64,000 nt of DNA from Rhopalosiphum padi (Eukaryota; Arthropoda; Insecta; Hemiptera; Aphididae), in the NCBI RefSeq assembly GCF_020882245.1, contig NC_083600.1, positions 24,614,001-24,678,000 on the forward strand, given 5' to 3'. Of the stretch, positions 1-13,863 are shown in pieces. Position 1 is the stretch's first letter; every line of letters starts with the position of its first letter. Under the pieces are notes generated by a model, which worked only from the letters and a program-made list of their open reading frames with translations, ran no database searches and was not told the origin of the DNA. The translations under genes and the position numbers were made by a program.

Positions 1-629
1 TAATTTTTTTTTATCTCATGATGTGATATGAGCTAATTTAGCAAATATATATCATAAGATGTATAATCAGCTATTATAGGGCTTTGGACCTTATTGGTTA
101 CTTAATGTGTTTGCATATTTTTGATTTTTCCCTATAGGTATTATAGTATTATTATACCTATATATTATAAATAGGTAATAACCTATATATTATACATATA
201 TATATAAAACTGCATATTTTGAAGATTTATTGATCTTTTTATATATTTGTAATTATTCACACAAAAAAATTATTTTATATTATTAAAATACATTTTGAAG
301 TGATTATAATTTATTGACTAAAACTAATTGATATAGATTTTAAACTATATTTTTAAATTGTAATTATTATTTATTATCCAACATTGCAGAAAGTGATGTA
401 TGTTAGACTCGATGAGCATTTAAATAACACGATATATAGTCTAAATTAAAAATGTATCTTAATAAATTATGCATGATGCTCAATAGCTCAATTATATATT
501 GTGGGCTTATTATTTACCTATTATTCGTATTTTTATCTTATTATACTGTCTTTATTTGTTGAATATATAACTATAGTTAATATAGTTATACCTATATATT
601 TATGTATTTTTTACTGTCGTTATTATGTT

Positions 630-968
630 ATCATAATCATTAATCATTTAGATCTCTGCATGCAATTTCTTTTTAGACGGAGGATTTCCGCACGAATTTT
701 GCGAATAGCTATAGATTGGATATAAGGGGGTTTGGATGAGTATATATATATAGGAATATATAGTCTGTTTAAACATTTTTTATAATATGTTTTAGCTTCT
801 ATTCGTGATGGATCGTGGACAATTTCAATTTTTAAGTCAGAGTGCAGATGAGACAAATTAGATATATATATAATCAGAGGGGGCATTGGTAATAATGGAG
901 CGTATAGCCATACGTAAGATTTTGTTTTGAATGATTTGAATTTTATTTCGATTGGATTTTTTGGCATT
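630..968 (-). mobile_element. Jockey-like non-LTR retrotransposon, 3' coding remnant
   Basis: The minus-strand peptide (SNLSHLHSDLKIEIVH, RIEAKTYYKKCLNRL) aligns with the end of the Jockey reverse-transcriptase ORF and with the remnant near 60.2 kb in this same window (SIHSDLKMPLVHNEAKIYYK). Only the last 100 or so codons are recognisable and the RT catalytic core is absent. Confidence 0.6.
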
Positions 969-1218
969 AAGGATTTGTAAATTAGTAATTTTTGGTATTA
1001 ACTAAGTTTAGTTTGTTTGCTGGATATTCAGGATATTAATGTTTTGATTGGTCCAGATTGAAAAGGAATTCAAATTTATTGGGTCATCTTTCAAAATAAT
1101 AATAATAATATTAATTTAAAAAAAAATGCAGCTAGTTGTTATAAATGGTCAAAAAAATAAGCAACGCTGGATGAGGAAATTATATGTATAGTTTATATGT
1201 CGGAAATATCATCATAAT

Positions 1219-1380
1219 AGCGGTCTTCAACCGGTGGTCGCGTACTCGCGTAAGCTTTAAAATTGGGTCACTTAGCAATTTTAAGCAATTTTAGCTTTTT
1301 TACAAAGCTTACATGATGGGTTGCAAAAAATATAGGCCTAAAAAAGTGGGTCGCGAGTCCAAAAAGATTGAAGACCATTG
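1219..1380. mobile_element. hAT-type MITE, about 160 bp, older
   Basis: The left end (GGTCTTCAACCGGTGGTCGCG) and right end (reverse complement ATGGTCTTCAATCTTTTTGG, then ACTCGCGACCC) show the common hAT design TGGTCTTCAA followed by a GGTCGCG box. Flanking atcataat and attattat are a plausible degraded 8-bp duplication. Confidence 0.65.
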
Positions 1381-1544
1381 ATTATTATAGCTATGTAAAA
1401 TATTACAACTTTAAAATGTTCATAACTTATTTTAAAATAATAATATCAATAAAATCATATGTCATTGTCTATAGATAATATTCTTATTACCTTTAAATTG
1501 GATAATAGGTAAATTTACTCTAATATTAAAGCTAACATCATAAA

Positions 1545-1621
1545 ATGTATTCTGCTGAACGAAAATTTGTTATGATGTACGTTAGTAAGACAGAGACAAC
1601 ACATGCGGGTATGGCGTCCTC
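1545..1621. repeat. Solo end of the TTAA MITE family
   Basis: GAGACAACACATGCGGGT followed by GGCGTCCTC and then TTAA (1622-1625) matches the right terminus of the copy at 26.6 kb. The bases inside it are also similar to that element. Confidence 0.5.
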
Positions 1622-2183
1622 TTAAATAGTCCTGTTACACCCTGTAGTATATATATTTTTTCAGAATTGTATATTTTTTTGGTCACACATCATATTATTT
1701 TAAGTCATTAAGTTTTAAATATAAATTATATAAATAGAGTTATTATATCTCTTTTGACTCTATATATATAATGTATATGCATCTTATATAGTGACACCTG
1801 CAGCATAGAATTACAATAAATAATACAATAGGTATTATACATATTATACTATACGAGTATACTACATTATTATTGTAGTATACGATGGTTACATATTCAC
1901 ATATAATAGATATATATATAAAATATATATTATATTATATATATTATTATATGATATTTATTTATATTTTTTTATATATATATAAAATATAAAATATTGA
2001 AGGTAACGTAATAGATTCATTTCATATGCACCTATATCAACAGAGGAAAAACATATACCCTAATATATACCGACATTTAAGATTATATAGATATAAATAG
2101 CAGATATACATAATAATATCATCATATATTATTATACACAATAAATGCTACACAGTTGTGTGTTGTATTATTAAATACATTTG

Positions 2184-2184
2184 A

Positions 2185-2217
<33 letters not shown>

Positions 2218-2219
2218 CG
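2184..2219. repeat. (TA)n then (GT)n microsatellite
   Basis: A compound dinucleotide run changing from TA to GT. Confidence 0.95.
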
Positions 2220-2663
2220 TATAATAGTAGGTATTTACTATTATAATAATAATTATGTATATTGCCTTATGATATAACATACAATATATATATAGATGCG
2301 TTATAAAATATATAATATATAAACATGTATACAATGAATACACTTCATATTTATAGCTAAGTATTTAACTATATACTAAATAATAACATTATACATACAT
2401 ATATATATAAATAATCTATAGTTAATATTGGCCCCTATATAGTATATAAAATTATATACCTTTATATACTTTATATATTATGCATTTATAATAGGTATAT
2501 ATATATTATATAGTTGTATGTATAGATAGTATATAATAATTCGGGCTTTCAATATAAATATATATTTATGAGTGTGATATAAGCGTATGATTTCAGATAT
2601 ATATTATATATAGTAAATTATATAATATATATATATATATCATGGAAACTGCTGTAGGAGACT

Positions 2664-2670
2664 ATAATAC

Positions 2671-2704
<34 letters not shown>
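2664..2704. repeat. (TA)n microsatellite
   Basis: An interrupted TA run; the area from 2570 to 2705 holds several. Confidence 0.9.
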
Positions 2705-2751
2705 CGATTGAATATACTGAAGAGATAAATAATGTTTATGTATATATTATA

Positions 2752-2850
2752 AATGGATGCCACACCCGCATGTCTTGGCTATATTATAATAAATAATATA
2801 CCCACCTATAGAAAATTTGCGTTCAGAAGAATCCATTTTGTATTATGTTG
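2752..2850. repeat. Second solo end, in opposite orientation
   Basis: GATGCCACACCCGCATGT is the reverse complement of the terminus at 1.6 kb, and the flank (AAAATTTGCGTTCAGAAGAA, then CATTTTGTATTATG) also matches that fragment inverted. The two termini point toward each other, so they are ends of separate copies rather than of one element. Confidence 0.5.
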
Positions 2851-4319
2851 GGTTTCAAAATTACAATAATAAAGTAAATTGACCGATTATCGAATTTAAT
2901 TTTAAGAACAATAAATTACATTATCTACAGGCTATTGCTAGTGTAGTTTGTATGAATATATAGGTATGTGAGTATATCCCTATATATGAGTTAAGATCAA
3001 TAAGTGAGTTATATCTTATATATATAATTAATAAAATATTACAACATTTCAATATAATAATGCAATTTAAACTTCAAACGCTAATAAACAATTGTAGTTT
3101 TACTATATTTATGTTAAATGTTTTCACTTAAAAATATAACTTATAATGAGAAATCTGGTTCTTTTTTTTTATTTTGAACGATAAATTGTATCCAGATAAA
3201 TCGAAAAACTTATATATTTCAATAAATACTCCAAAGATAGTCAAAACATTTTAAATATTAAACCTACCGCATATATCACTACTAAATAATAAATATTCGG
3301 ATAACAAAATAGATTTTGTGAGCCACTCATATATAGAATATCAGCAACTTTAAATTCAGTTTACTTTTATAAATATAGATATATACGTATATATATACTT
3401 ATATATTAAATTAGCTAGTAAACCACACTCATCTTTATAAGTTACATAAAGACTCAAGTATGTTTTTACTATTCCGAAAGATGAATAGTAAAAATAATAG
3501 TCTTTTATATAAACACAAACATTTTTTTAAGGTAAGAAGTGGGTACCGTTCGCTGTATAATAATAAATAAGTGTCAATTAGTGGGTCACAAAAATCCAAT
3601 TCCAAAAATAAATAAGAAACTTGTCATTGTCATTTTATACATATATATTATATCAATATATGACATACGTAATATTATAACCTTATATATTCGTACTACA
3701 GTATACTAACAATTAAGTAAATTAATACGCGGATATTTCAATATTTATTCTATAAAAAGTAAAAATACTGGTAATATAATAATTATTATTACAAATTTTA
3801 ATTATTATTTATAAATATAAAATAATAGAGTCCCCAAGATTCATTCACTGACCACTATACAGACTTAAAGTTATATAGTATATAATATATATATTAATAA
3901 TTTATATATTATATGATTATCAACTATCATTATTTATTGGATAATATTATTTCCTTTTCACTTTACATTATTACTTGATTAAACTTATTATTTTTCATGA
4001 AATTTTACAATATTTCCGATAAATCTAGGTTTTTCCGTAAAAACCATATTTTTTGGAAATTTTGATCACTATAGTCCAGACAACAACGAATACATACATT
4101 AAAATCTAACTTTTGAAGGAAGTTTAGGTACCTATCCTTTATTAGTATATATGGATGTCAACGTCATAAAACAAAACTATAAACTGACTGAATTTCATAC
4201 TCATATATATATAGCTTCAGCGGTTTTGCGGCTATTAGGAGGTTTTTTCTATTTTTACACTTTTCAACTCTTTTAAATAAAGTTTATTATAGACAATGAT
4301 TATATTTGTATTATATAGA

Positions 4320-4562
4320 GTATGTAGGTATACTTAAATTAAAAAAAAAAAAAAACAGGAACAAAAAAAATCGTTTTCAATTTTTGTCCCTTTTACCCTT
4401 TTTAACCCCCTTATGGGTTAATTTTTTAAAAATCCTTTCTTAGCAGTTGCCTACATCATAATGGCTATCTGTATTCTGTATATGCCAAATTTCAGCCTGA
4501 TACGTCCAATGGTTGGAGCTGTGCCTGCTATGCGTTGATAGATCAGCCAGTCAGCTTATGAA
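4320..4562 (+). repeat. Probable interspersed repeat end
   Basis: After poly(A) and a CCC/TTT-rich stretch comes GCCAAATTTCAGCCTGATAC then GTCCAATGGTTGGAGCTGTG and GATAGATCAGCCAGTCAG. I recognise this as a type of phrase repeated across arthropod genomes, but cannot assign its class. Confidence 0.35.
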
Positions 4563-6268
4563 CACAAAATAAAACAAAAAGACAATAAATAAATATATAC
4601 TTACGTAAAAGCAAACTCCACGAATAATATTTTTAAATTGTAACAAAATAATGAATATACTCGTATCATCGTTATAGATATACTTTTCATCATTTAAATA
4701 TATACATATATATATAATCATTTCATAAAAAAATTGAACGTTTATGCCATGAAAAATAATGTTGATATATACTCGTATATTTTTAATTTTTTTAATTCCT
4801 GCAGCAGTATATGAACTTATTATGAGGAATAATATATTATATTTTTAAAACTTATCTGAATTTTTTTTTCAATTGTCTATACATATAAATAGTCAAAATA
4901 TATTTTGAAAATTATACTATGTATTGAAAACGCTAGCTATATGACATATAATCATTTAGTAAAAATGTCAAATATTATTATTTATTAAGGTTATTCGTTT
5001 TTGAGTTATAATACAAAATTACGAAATGATAATGATATGAATTTATTGTTAAAAAATGTAGTTTTGGTCTATATAGTGCATAAAAAAATCCAGTTTCCTT
5101 CAGATTATTTATTAGAAAAATAGATTTTTACTTTTGATCTCCCTATAAGTACTAAATTAGATCTAATTTACTTCCAGAATCCTTTCCCCAAATTGTGTAT
5201 GTTATATGTGTATCTATTAATTATTATATAGTAATAATTAATCTGTTTATATATATATTATAATTAACCTAACTATATATAGAATAGGTAATATGACATC
5301 CATAATTTAAATAAAATTATTAGAAAAAAGTACACACTATACGATTTTAAATTCCGAAGATTTAAAAAACAAAATACAAGTATATAGCATGAATAATATA
5401 ATTTACATTATTATACCTTCATATTTAGCTATTATTATAGCTATACCTTATATTTCAGATGTATATATAGGTATTATAAATGAAAAAAAAACAATACATT
5501 AGAAAAACAATAAATATAGTGTTTATTTATGATTTAAACTCTTATCTGTTTAAAAACAGATATTTAAAATTATCGAAAATATTATTTTGATTTTTGAGTG
5601 AAAGTTTAACATATTATTATATTAAAATCTCTTCAAAAACAGATTATTCGTAAATAATAAAAATTCATCAGACCATAACTTTACTAATTTTTTATTTAGA
5701 AAAAAACTTTTTATGTAAAAATTGTTTAGAAAAAAATACTCAATCCAAATCTGTAAAATAATTAGCATTGTCATTTAAAAAAAGTAAGTTATTGTATATC
5801 GCCCATGTGTGTATCGAAAGGGTTAAAAATTTTACATATATATATATCTGAAAATGTGTAATATTTAAGTACTTTCTTTCATTCTGTGATAACCCCATTT
5901 CAATATACAATAAGATCATCCAACTGAAATATTTAGTGGTACCTCTTATCGTGAACAAACTGCAGTATATACACCTATATGTTAATAATGTTGTATATCC
6001 TATATGTATAAATGAAATGCTAGCTGTTTGTTGGTATAAATGCATCATATATATATAATCTAAAAACTGCAGATGGACTACGGATTGGACTAGTGCAGTC
6101 TACAGTCTACACTGTGCGCGTTCATTTCAAAAATTAAAAATTATTTTTTTACCATATTGTATACCTATTGTATTGTATGGATTATTTTCAATGTTCATTG
6201 GGATTGACAAAACCACAACGCCATCACGGCCAGCGCCACAGGACAACATGAAAATATAGTTTCCACCG

Positions 6269-6270
<2 letters not shown>

Positions 6271-6302
<32 letters not shown>
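6271..6302. repeat. (TA)n microsatellite
   Basis: A pure TA dinucleotide run of about 30 bases. Confidence 0.95.
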
Positions 6303-6304
<2 letters not shown>

Positions 6305-7086
6305 CTACGACCTACATATTATATACCTACAATAATGGCTATAATAATAATTCATTATGTAGTTACGCAGTATGTACATTATATATTGTCTTGTATACTC
6401 ATAATTTGTGTATGCGGGATTAGTATTGCATATAGAACATACCTACACTATATCATCGTTTATTGATTGAGTTCCATATTTATAAAACGATTTATTTTTC
6501 GTTTATATATGTATAATTATACCATGCAGTATAATATAATATTATATACAAATATATATACTAATGATTATTATGATTTAAAATTATGTAAGACTTTAGT
6601 ATAGATATTAAAATTAAAATTAAATTTTCGAAAACAGAATTGTTGGGAGGTTGGACCCAGAGTGAAATCCTCCACAAATTTGTGAACTTTAATACTATTT
6701 TCTGCAACGTTTAGGTATATACGTTAAGTTGAAACCAATATGCTACTAGATTTCAAAACTATAATTTTTTTTAAATATTCGTTAAGGTTTTTATGGAAAG
6801 AAAAATTGGAAAAGTTGTTCGGAGAGTTGAAAAAATTCGGGAAAAATTGAAATTAGTTTTTTTATGGGATTTTCGTATGAATTCGCGACCATAATATATA
6901 TTCATGCATTTGATAAAATTTAATATACGGGCAGAACATGGTGACAAAAATACTCTGAACCATTCTCAAAAAAACGTTTTCTGGCTTAACTATGTATTAT
7001 ATTTAAAATATAAAAATAATGAATTATTGGCATAATAAATAACGTTTGCCAGCTGGGTCACCTATAGATGATAGCTAGGTTAATAC

Positions 7087-7180
7087 AGAGGTATTCAAAC
7101 TTTTTAATCCCACTACAGCTAGATCCTTTTCGTTTCATCACAATATTTTTACGGCTCCCAAATTAGTAATGACAAAATGA
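7087..7180 (+). repeat. Solo hAT-like terminus
   Basis: CAGAGGTATTCAAACTTTTT is the usual form of a hAT end. No matching right end is visible nearby. Confidence 0.3.
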
Positions 7181-7252
7181 CAATGGTTATATAATAATGG
7201 TTAGATTTATAACGTATTTAAATTATTACTATAATGTATTAATAATTATTTA

Positions 7253-7448
7253 CAGTCGAGTCACGATAAATCAAACCTTGATAAGTCGAAAAACTTGACA
7301 ACTCAAATTTTTTTTTATTCCCCCAGATCCTAGAAGTATAAATTATGTATAATAAATTAATATAAATTCGAGTTAGATAACTTGAATAGTACATATCTCG
7401 AAGCGAATTTTTATCTCCCTTCAACTTCGAGTTATCTTGATTCGACTG
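7253..7448. mobile_element. pogo/Tigger-like MITE, 196 bp
   Basis: TA flanks both sides (7251-7252, 7449-7450). Terminal inverted repeats are CAGTCGAGTCACGATAAATC on the left and CAGTCGAATCAAGATAACTC on the right, with TCGAA-type boxes behind them. This is the end design of pogo/Tigger elements. No transposase remains. Confidence 0.75.
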
Positions 7449-9591
7449 TATTATCACAATTTACAAATAAATAGTTAATATAGAAAAAATGAAATAAAAT
7501 ATTTTATGCTTCATAAATACAAATTAATAAAAAAATAAACTACAGCGTACCTATTGCTATAATTTCAACTCAAATCTCGCAGTCAAAATGAACATTTTAT
7601 TTGATATAGTTAAAACGAACTAACTATAATTGCTAAGGCAGTTACATTTATAATGTTATTTTGAATGTATAAAGGTTTTATATTAACACGATTAAATTAA
7701 AAATAACTATATTAATAAGTTGAAACAATAATATGTATATATTATTGTATATTATTATTTTAATATTAATTATAATTTATAGTCAAACAATATAGTTTGA
7801 ATATACTCCTCTTGATGTTAATTCAAATATAATATTTGTATAATTTGATAACTACACTGTCAACAATATTGTTAAGAGTTAAATCTACATTAGTATTATT
7901 TCTATGTGTGATAGAATTTATAGTGAGATGGATGAGCTTATTGTGTATGTTTCATAATATGTACAAACCTTGATTCTATATAGTTTGGAAATACCTAGTT
8001 GTTCTTATCTTCTAAACGTTAACTTTTTAATTTTTATCGATATTTTTTTAATTCTTTTTTTATTCTTTTTAGTTTCCGGTTCTTTAACTCGGCTCCTATT
8101 TCCCAATCCTGCAGCGACACCCTTATATATAGTCCTATAGGAGTCGCCACGCACAGTTTGCAATGTTTGAATATCTCTGGGTTAATATATAGTTATATAG
8201 AGACATATTGTTATTATGTATGTTGCTATATCATAGTTTAATATATATAAGATTTATATTATATATAATTTATAGACATCATCAGCTATAAACGTATACC
8301 CATAGATATATATACATATATAATATAAATTATCGTTATAATATTTATAGGTATACTGCAGCAGTCAGCAATTATCATCAGCGAAATATATTATAATAAT
8401 TAGGTATGTTGAATATTATGTTATATAACATTTAATTTCAGATTTACGGGTAAATAATTCAACATCGTGTAAACATATCCTATACTATACCCCAAGACTA
8501 TAAACTACTTAAAATATATATAAGCTAAAGCTATACTGCCTATAGGTTATAGGTTATATATATATAGGCATTAGGTTATATAATAGTTATTTTATAATGA
8601 TAAAATTGATATTGTATACGTTGACACATTGTACATTTTTGTACCCATATATATATGCATGTGATATATTTTGCAGAACAGAGTAAGCAGGACTGCATCG
8701 TCTGCATTATGTATAGATTTGATTTTACAATATTATATTATATAATTATGTTATAATTTATAATAATCATAATATCACATCACTATATTATATTGATGGC
8801 GTACGTTAGTTATGTTTAAACAGATAAGTTTTTATTTTATATCATAAACTCTGAAGGTAGGTACTATTATTATAAAATTATAATAGTATATATAATATAT
8901 AGCAGAATAAATGCAATAATTAATCTTTAATATTGAGCTATAGGGTGTCTGTATGTATGGTAAATATTTAGCAAATTGGACCTAAATAGTATATATTGAT
9001 AAGTACTCTTATTACTTTGCAGTGGGGTCAAAAATAAAATATTAAAACTTTTACTGCTTGTATATATGATGGTATATAGGTATATATAAGTAACAATAAT
9101 ATACATTGTTGAAAATCCACAGTAGGTGGGTACTTATATCAATATAATCAGGAGCAACTAAAAAAAAGTGAATGTAAGTTGATATACCAATCAGCTATAG
9201 GTACATTATAGGTATATACCTATGTCAAGTGGGTAACTGTATGTAATGGATGTGTTAAATTTGAATTCAGCAATAAATCATTGTATATAATGTATGAAAA
9301 ACAATTCTATAAGCAGAGAAGGCCTGCCAGTTTAATGACTATATTATAGGTATAGTGCTATTATATAACAAGCAGCTTTTAATAGACTTTTTATTAACCT
9401 ATAACCTTATAGGTAATATAAGAGGTTATATTATTCTATGATAAATGTTTTTTAATAATATGTAATATATATATATATATATATATAGCTATATTGCCTA
9501 TAATATTAAATTAATTTATTGTACTAGCTTAGTATAGTATTATTATATGATAACATTTTTTCGAAAACATTAAATTTATAATTTTATTATA

Positions 9592-9622
9592 CGAGGTGTG
9601 GCAATTAAATAACGAGAATTTT
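9592..9622 (+). repeat. Left terminal inverted repeat of the mariner copy
   Basis: Begins CGAGGTGTGG directly after the TA target site and pairs with 10493-10523 with one mismatch over the first 30 bases. Confidence 0.88.
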
Positions 9623-10365
9623 TAATTTTAAAATATGTATTTAGTATTTACAGTGATTTATGCACCCATGCCTTCACAGTACTCTTCTCCGAGTCTAATA
9701 CACTTGATCCAGAGTTTTTCCCATTTCTGGAAGCACTCCTGGAAACCTCCAGAAGTTAAACTCTTCAACACCGCCGTTACAGCACGTTGAATATCCTCCA
9801 AATTTTCATAGCGATGATGTCCTTTCATTGGTTCATTTAACTATGGAAATAGCCAGAAGTCCAGAACCCAGATCAGGGCTGTACGGGGGGTGGGGGTGCG
9901 TTGTTATGTTCCTATACTGGTCAAAAACTGTTGAACTTTTAATGATGTGTGTGCAGGCGCATTGTCATGGTGAAGGACCCATTTTACCATTTAACCATTT
10001 TTGGCTATTTCCGGCCTCACGCGAGACATTCTATGACACAATCGCTTAAGAACGTTCATTAGACATCATTCGGATTGTGAGACGTCGATCTGTCCGCACC
10101 AACACACTTAAACGTTCGACATTTTGCCCAGTGTGCACGATTTTAGGGCCACCTGACCTTGCATCATCTTGCGTTGATTCTCGACCTGATGCGAAACGTG
10201 ATCCTCATTCATACACACATGGTTATTATAAGCAATCATTACCGAACACACTTTGCAATTTACGAAAAATTTCGTCCGGTTTTTCACCAGAAACTTGATG
10301 ACGATTCGTTGCCCCGTTTTTCACGTCACACATTTTTGTACGTCACGACACTGCACTACTAACTT
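9620..10365 (-). pseudogene. mariner transposase pseudogene
   Basis: Minus-strand remains of a D,D34D transposase: a helix-turn-helix-like part (RKLQSVFGND), the linker motif RTDRRLTIRMM, the HHDNAPAHT block, and the C-terminus ending just inside the left TIR. Stop codons, frame changes and loss of the central catalytic region rule out an active enzyme. The few short plus-strand frames over it are antisense shadows. Confidence 0.85.
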
Positions 10366-10492
10366 TCAAAAATCGTAGAGCACAAAATCTAACACCGATC
10401 ACTATCAAACTTGGCAAACTTGTGTATAATCTCGTGAACTTAAGGTCAACAAATTTTCAAGGTATCAGGGTTAATACTATAGAAGATAGACA

Positions 10493-10523
10493 CAAATTCT
10501 CGTTATTTAATTGCTACACCTCG
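10493..10523 (-). repeat. Right terminal inverted repeat of the mariner copy
   Basis: Reverse complement begins CGAGGTGTAG and continues as in the left end; a TA follows at 10524-10525. Confidence 0.88.
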
Positions 10524-13500
10524 TATATAGTGCTCGTATTTAATAATTATTATTGTTATTAAGTAAAAAGTGAATAACTATTATTATATATCATATTATA
10601 ACACTTATTAATACAGTAAATATACCGCAAAAAACTGCAGTGTGAATATAATCATATATACCTATTATATAATAATAATAATACCAAATAATATCTTAAA
10701 ATTAATTATCATATTATATATTATATTAAAATACTATTGCGTATAATAAAATTAATAATATACGCAAAAGTTTTAAGTCCCAAATCGGCCATCACGAATA
10801 ATGTAGATAATATAGAATTATATATAATTAAATAACTACAGCATCTATATTTATTCATATTTCATAATTAAAAAATGTATAGTTTCGTCGAAATTTGAAC
10901 TACAAATATCTATAAAAAATATAATTGTGTATGTGCATTTTAGAAAATTTTTAGTTCCGATATGAACAAATTATGAGGAATAATTTGCATAAACTAAATT
11001 TTAAAATTTTAGATATAAAAATTGAAGATCTAAACAATACTTGTAATAATTGTAATTTTCGTTATTTTAACGAATTTTGTAAAAAATTGAACTTCAAATG
11101 AATATAAAATAAAATTGAGACAATGCATGTTTTTATTATTATATACCCTCTGGCCTTTCCTATCCAAAAAAGTACCTACCAACTAGATTTAATTTGCTAC
11201 TAGAAAAAAACCCCAAAGTTGAAAATCAAAACATTTTTGTTGCCCACAAAACTAAACTCGATAGGTGATGATTATAGGAAACGGATTTAAATGCTCTAAA
11301 AAAAAACAATAAAAATGCCTTATTAAAAAATATGATTTAATGCACACTATTACTCGTATATATCTAACAGAAATTTGTTTAAAAAATGCTCTTAAAATTA
11401 ATTTTTAATATTGAAAAAATTTGTTTGATTATATAAATTTTTATTCTTAGGTATAATTATTCGTATCATTTTTCTAATCTTCTAGTTCTCCGCCTATCTT
11501 TTTTTTCTTTGAATATAGATATATATTGGTTAAATACTTTTACCTTGTGTTTCATAATAGCGCTGTATAATCAGATGTTAATTAATTTTTATCAAATTTT
11601 ATCCTATATAAAAATGACTTATAACATAAAAAATGTCAAAATATGTTTCAAAAAGCAAAAATGTCTTAAAAATGTAGAAAGTGCAAAAAAAAGCAAAATA
11701 AAAGTTAAATTTTTTAATTCCTTGTAGGTGTATCAAATGAACTTTGTGCTTGGAAAGCAATTTACATTTAAATCCGTTCCCTATATATTGATGATAATAC
11801 ATTCTGTTAGCAGACAGAAAAAAAACACACATATCATTGTAAAATTAATTTATATTCGTCACTCCGCTTAAAATCTACAATAAAAAAAAATTGGTTATGG
11901 TAAATAGTTGAAAAGTTTGTATTTGGTACTTGGTGTAATAAATATCTTAGTTGTTTCAAACAATGTGTTCAATTAAAAGTATTAAAATGAATTAGTTGAA
12001 CAATTATAGTCAAACCTGCAACTTGCTTCATTACTTCATATAATAGTTATTGCAATTTGCAACTATATAAACTATAGTAATTCAAATATAACCATATGAA
12101 ATATGGTAAATGGTTGATGTAGGTATACAAATATTAAATAGTTATACTGTTATAGCAATTAACCATATAATAATAACCATGACGTAACTGTCTCAATACT
12201 AATTCAAAAGTTAGTATTTTGTACATTAAGAGTAATATAAATTGTGAAATGTCAAATGATTAAAATTTGTTTTAAATACAAATATAGGTACAATTAAAAA
12301 CGTATATTAGGCACATCGGATAACTTTTGCCACATTAACTAGTTCAAAGAAGGATAGCCTATATAGGTATACATACCCCACGATATGTACCTTGCAGTAA
12401 CTAAAGTTAAATGGCAATAATGGCGTATAATAACTTGCACTTATATAGTTCCAATTAAACGATACTCGCTACTTATATATACTACACATAACAGTTGTTA
12501 AATGAAAAGTGTGCCATTATACGTTTACCCCATAGTTTACTATACATATATAGATGCTCATAACTGGCTTATAAATTAAGATAGATATCATACATAGGTA
12601 ACAAAAAAGACCAAGGATAACAAATATCTGCAACGTCGTTACTTTTAAGTTTGATCATAGTTTTTTTCAATTCACTCTAATAATATATTAAAGCTAACAG
12701 CACAATAATTGCTAAAAATTAATTCTACTGAATGCAAATTCGCTTTGACACTATAACTATGTTAAAAATAGAAGACAGCAGTGATGGTTTTCCGTTCTGT
12801 GTACATGTAGGTATATATATGACCTACCAGGTCGAGGTAAGCTATATCTACATATAAAATATAATTTTCATCACCTACCGACCTACCATATAAAATAATA
12901 ATGTATTGATAAATCTACGTGTGGATCTATTTTTAAATTGCAAATTTGCGTTAAATGAACTCTGGACGACAAATCTCTATTTTCCTCTGTACCTAATACT
13001 ATTCATAGTCATATGCCTAAATACCCAAGTAACTGCACTCTATGAGATCTTACAAAGTATTTTGCTCAGTTTTCAATGTAGGTACCTACCATCGATTAAA
13101 TTGATTTCAGCATCATTGACCACAATAGTTCGACTTTGATATGAGAATAATAACTTTTGCAAATGTATTTCTTCATTTTTAGTACGAACGTAAGTAATAC
13201 GAGAATATTAAAATAAATACTAGTTATAGGTATTTTAATATTAATCTAATAATCTAAATAATCTATATTTCTTTAGTTGTAACTTGTCATCAATAGATAT
13301 TATTGTCTAATGGTGATATTAATCAAGTCGTAAATCGTACTATTCGTACTGATATCATGATGGCACGATTTTAAATATCTTATTAAATATGTAATAGGTA
13401 CATATAATCATAGATACCTAAAATATTATATTATATTTATTATATCGTAATATAGTATTATTTTATTACCATTTAAAATTATTAATTATTATTATTATTT

Positions 13501-13863
13501 TAATATTGATTTTATTTTGGCTGTGCCATACTACCACGAATTAAATATTTTAATTCATGCATACTACATTGTTCTGTGATACTACGTACTAACACAGCTG
13601 TTGTTGTTTATATAATGTTATCTAGACTATTTGCGTTAAGAGGCGGCTGAAGTGGTAAAGATAATGCACTAATTAGTGATAATGCGCCTAACTGGACGAT
13701 CTATAATACAACTATAGTAGAGTTGTACTAGTTTAGGTATTAGTTTTAGAAAATTACAAAATGTAAATAGGTACTGAATAATTAACAATACTAGCCCCGC
13801 GTTATAGAAGACGTCGTAATTTAAACTTCTGTTGAATGGTCCATTAAAACCGTTTCGTTTCCA

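Larger units (their letters stand above)
9592..10523 (-). mobile_element. mariner-like element, internally deleted and inactive
   Basis: The ends are inverted repeats of about 30 bp beginning CGAGGTGTGGCAATTAAATA; the other copy differs at one base (GTGTAGCA). TA dinucleotides at 9590-9591 and 10524-10525 are the target duplication. On the minus strand, transposase pieces survive in shifting frames: GEKPDEIFRKLQSVFGNDCL, VLVRTDRRLTIRMMSNERS, HHDNAPAHTS (about 9945-9972), YSPDLGSGLL and the C-terminal KWEKLWIKCIRLGEEY. The element is 932 bp, against about 1.3 kb for full-length mariners. The segment between RMMSNERS and HHDNAPAHT, which should carry the first catalytic Asp, is mostly missing, and several stops and frameshifts follow. 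Confidence 0.9.
1..13863. other. Gene-free AT-rich region before Atg5
   Basis: Apart from the listed repeats (Jockey remnant, MITEs, mariner, microsatellites and the repeat near 4.4 kb) I see no coding sequence. The open frames here are short, lack family similarity and have the composition of AT-rich noise. The last 250 bp before Atg5 should hold its promoter, but no clear motif was found. Confidence 0.6.

Noticed and set aside
1635..1650. Repeated ACACCCTGTA-type words (also near 33285, 55350 and 61705)
   Set aside because: Short words resembling transposon ends, but no paired ends or target duplications were found.
2122..2343. Frame encoding Tyr/His/Thr repeats
   Set aside because: Translation of a TA/GT microsatellite.
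9828..10362. Three overlapping plus-strand frames
   Set aside because: The real signal is mariner transposase on the minus strand.
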